Shown: piece by piece, positions 5,729 to 7,231 of the stretch
How positions within the stretch are numbered: the first letter of the stretch is position 1
Layout: the number at the start of each line of letters is the position of its first letter
Assembly (NCBI GenBank): GCA_959018155.1
Contig: CAUEKH010000121.1
Coordinates: 1-7,231 of the forward strand
DNA from: an uncultured Hungatella sp.
GTDB lineage: Bacteria; Bacillota; Clostridia; Lachnospirales; Lachnospiraceae
Length of the DNA: 7,231 bases
Reading direction: 5' to 3'
Made by a program: the position numbers and the translations under genes
Notes under the pieces: generated by a model
Database searches by the model: none
Seen by the model: only the letters and a program-made list of their open reading frames with translations
Told to the model about the DNA's origin: nothing

Positions 5729-7231
5729 CTGACTTTCCTCCCTTCCCGGCTGCCCCGCCATTCTCCGGCGGAGTCTTTGCCGCGGCGCTTCCTGCCGGTG
5801 CATACGCATACCCCCGGCTCTTTTCGTATACATATCCTGCGCGAATTATATTTTTTTCCTTAAAGCAATCCCCGATAAACTGAATGCCAATGGGAAGACC
5901 TTTGGAATCGAATCCGGCTGGTACGGTCAGTCCCGGCAGGCCGGCTAAGTTTACTGATACCGTGTAGATATCGCCCAGATACATTTTCAGCGGATCGCTT
6001 AAGCTCTCTCCCAGACGTGGAGACGTTGACGGGGCCGCCGGCCCCAGAATCACGTCATACTTCTGAAACGCATCGTCGAATGCCTTCTTAATCAGGGCTC
6101 TTGTGCGGAGTGCTTTTAAGTAATAGGCGTCATAGTAGCCGGTGCTCAACACAAAGGAACCAAGCATAATTCTCCGCTTCACCTCCGGGCCAAAGCCTTC
6201 CGAGCGGCTTCGTTTATACATGTCGTGAAGCCCGTCGTATTCCTTTGCGCGGTACCCGTATTTCACTCCGTCGAACCTCGATAAGTTGGAACTGGCTTCC
6301 GCGGAGGCGATAACGTAGTAGGCCGGAATCGCGTATTCCACCAGCCCCAAATCAAACTCCTCCACAACAGCCCCTCTCTCCTTTAACCGTGCAGCCGCGT
6401 CAAGAACAGCCGCCCTCACTTCAGAATCGAGGCCTTCCCCCAGGTAGTCCCCGGGTATTCCTATTCTTAATCCCTTTCCATCATCTTTGAGGGCCTTCGT
6501 GAAATCACCGTCTTTCCGGTCCACCGAAGTACTGTCCCTTCTGTCCGGGGAAGCCAGCACATCCAGGGCAGCCGCACAGTCCTCCACGTCTTTTCCCACC
6601 GGCCCCACCTGATCCAGGGAGGAACCGTAGGCAATGAGACCGTATCTGGAAACGGTTCCGTACGTCGGCTTCAGCCCCGCAACCCCGCAAAATGCCGCCG
6701 GCTGGCGGATGGAACCGCCCGTGTCGGACCCGAGAGCCAGAAAACATTCCCCTGCCGCCACAGCCGCGCAGGAACCGCCGGAAGATCCGCCAGGCACATG
6801 TTCCGGATTCCACGGATTCTTTGTGACTCCAAATGCGGAAGTCTCGGTGGTACTTCCCATGGCAAATTCGTCCATATTGGTCTTCCCAATCACGACCGCC
6901 CCCGCCCTCTTAAGGTTCTCAACCGCAGTGGCCGTATACGTCGGAACGAAATTTTCCAGCATCCTCGACCCGCACGTGGTACGGATTCCGGCTGTGCAGA
7001 GATTATCTTTTACTGCTACAGGAACCCCGGCCAGTGGTCCGGTAAGCCTTCCCGCTTCTATCTCCGCCTGTACCATATGGGCCTGCGCCACAGCCTGTTC
7101 GGCCGCCACGGTTACATAACTGTTTAACTGCGGCTCCATCTCCTCTATTCGTTCCAGAGCGGCTGATACCGCCTCCACACACGTTACTTCCCGTTCTTTT
7201 ATCTTTCTCCCCAGCTGCAGTGCTGTGAGGG
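5721..7231 (-). CDS. gatA: Asp-tRNA(Asn)/Glu-tRNA(Gln) amidotransferase subunit A (start outside window)
   Basis: This glutaminase subunit of GatCAB belongs to the amidase-signature family. It releases ammonia from glutamine and channels it to GatB. 502 residues are visible. Reading continues upstream of the GTG at 7178 with LTALQLGRKIKEREVTCVEA, a typical GatA N-terminus, so the true start is a few residues beyond 7231. The catalytic triad in visible numbering is K74 (VPVAVKDN), cis-S149 (PGGSSGGS) and S173 (SDTGGSIRQP). The K-S-S spacing of 75 and 99 residues is the same as K79/S154/S178 of S. aureus GatA, which suggests about five residues are missing. SSNLSRFDGVKYGYR and RSEGFGPEVKRRIMLG are also family-typical. 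The C-terminus carries an extra Gly/Ala/Lys-rich tail of roughly 25 residues after the usual end. The tail overlaps gatB and holds its ribosome site. gatC probably lies just upstream. Confidence 0.96.
   Translation of the reverse strand, partial: LTALQLGRKIKEREVTCVEAVSAALERIEEMEPQLNSYVTVAAEQAVAQAHMVQAEIEAGRLTGPLAGVPVAVKDNLCTAGIRTTCGSRMLENFVPTYTATAVENLKRAGAVVIGKTNMDEFAMGSTTETSAFGVTKNPWNPEHVPGGSSGGSCAAVAAGECFLALGSDTGGSIRQPAAFCGVAGLKPTYGTVSRYGLIAYGSSLDQVGPVGKDVEDCAAALDVLASPDRRDSTSVDRKDGDFTKALKDDGKGLRIGIPGDYLGEGLDSEVRAAVLDAAARLKERGAVVEEFDLGLVEYAIPAYYVIASAEASSNLSRFDGVKYGYRAKEYDGLHDMYKRSRSEGFGPEVKRRIMLGSFVLSTGYYDAYYLKALRTRALIKKAFDDAFQKYDVILGPAAPSTSPRLGESLSDPLKMYLGDIYTVSVNLAGLPGLTVPAGFDSKGLPIGIQFIGDCFKEKNIIRAGYVYEKSRGYAYAPAGSAAAKTPPENGGAAGKGGKSDE
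5737..5742 (-). promoter_or_regulatory. Ribosome binding site of gatB, inside the gatA 3' end
   Basis: The minus strand reads GGGAGG, eight bases before the gatB ATG at 5728. It lies within the codons of the GatA tail and decides the gatB start over the longer open frame reaching to 5833. Confidence 0.75.

Noticed and set aside
5729..5833. N-terminal extension of gatB by 35 residues
   Set aside because: It overlaps the gatA tail in another frame, is absent from the family, and the internal ATG at 5728 has an ideal ribosome site and the family N-terminus.
6634..7119. 161-residue open frame on the plus strand opposite gatA
   Set aside because: Antisense shadow of the conserved amidase-signature region; the composition is Pro/Ser/Ala-rich with no family features.

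Overview
The window looks like a chromosomal segment from a Firmicute of class Clostridia, most likely a Lachnospiraceae-type anaerobe. This is inferred from strong GGAGG-type ribosome binding sites, a GatB with a four-cysteine zinc site, a GatA-GatB amidotransferase route to amidated tRNA, a secreted cell-wall-binding-repeat protein, and a mid-range GC content with AT-rich intergenic DNA. No species can be fixed from the sequence alone.

Layout, left to right. (1) Positions 1-488, minus strand: the N-terminal part of a secreted protein with a signal peptide and choline/glucan-binding-type aromatic repeats; its C-terminus lies outside the window. (2) 489-943: a divergent intergenic region. It holds a candidate minus-strand promoter, a clear plus-strand promoter and, overlapping the latter, a striking tandem dyad that is probably a PadR operator. 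(3) 944-2678, plus strand: a two-gene overlapping operon with a small PadR-family repressor and a 468-residue membrane protein. The second protein joins an N-terminal HAAS/permease-prefix-like cytosolic domain to a divergent ten-helix SEDS (FtsW/RodA/SpoVE) domain. A long rho-independent terminator follows at 2769-2816. (4) 2865-7231, minus strand and convergent with the operon: gatA (start outside the window), gatB (8-nt overlap with gatA), then a PLP-dependent aminotransferase of the aspartate aminotransferase-like group.

How the genes work together. GatA and GatB are the amidase and tRNA-binding subunits of Asp-tRNA(Asn)/Glu-tRNA(Gln) amidotransferase; gatC is probably just upstream, beyond position 7231. 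The aminotransferase is co-oriented 97 nt downstream and may be co-transcribed. If it is an aspartate aminotransferase, it would supply the amino acids on which the tRNA-dependent amidation pathway draws. The PadR-SEDS pair looks like a self-regulated module in which the repressor controls an inducible, non-housekeeping SEDS protein. The divergent cell-wall-binding protein also acts at the envelope, so a shared theme is possible but unproven.

The most interesting part is the PadR/HAAS-SEDS module with its tandem operator. The gat and aminotransferase region is ordinary housekeeping. I see no CRISPR array, insertion sequence, tRNA or rRNA gene, or attachment site.
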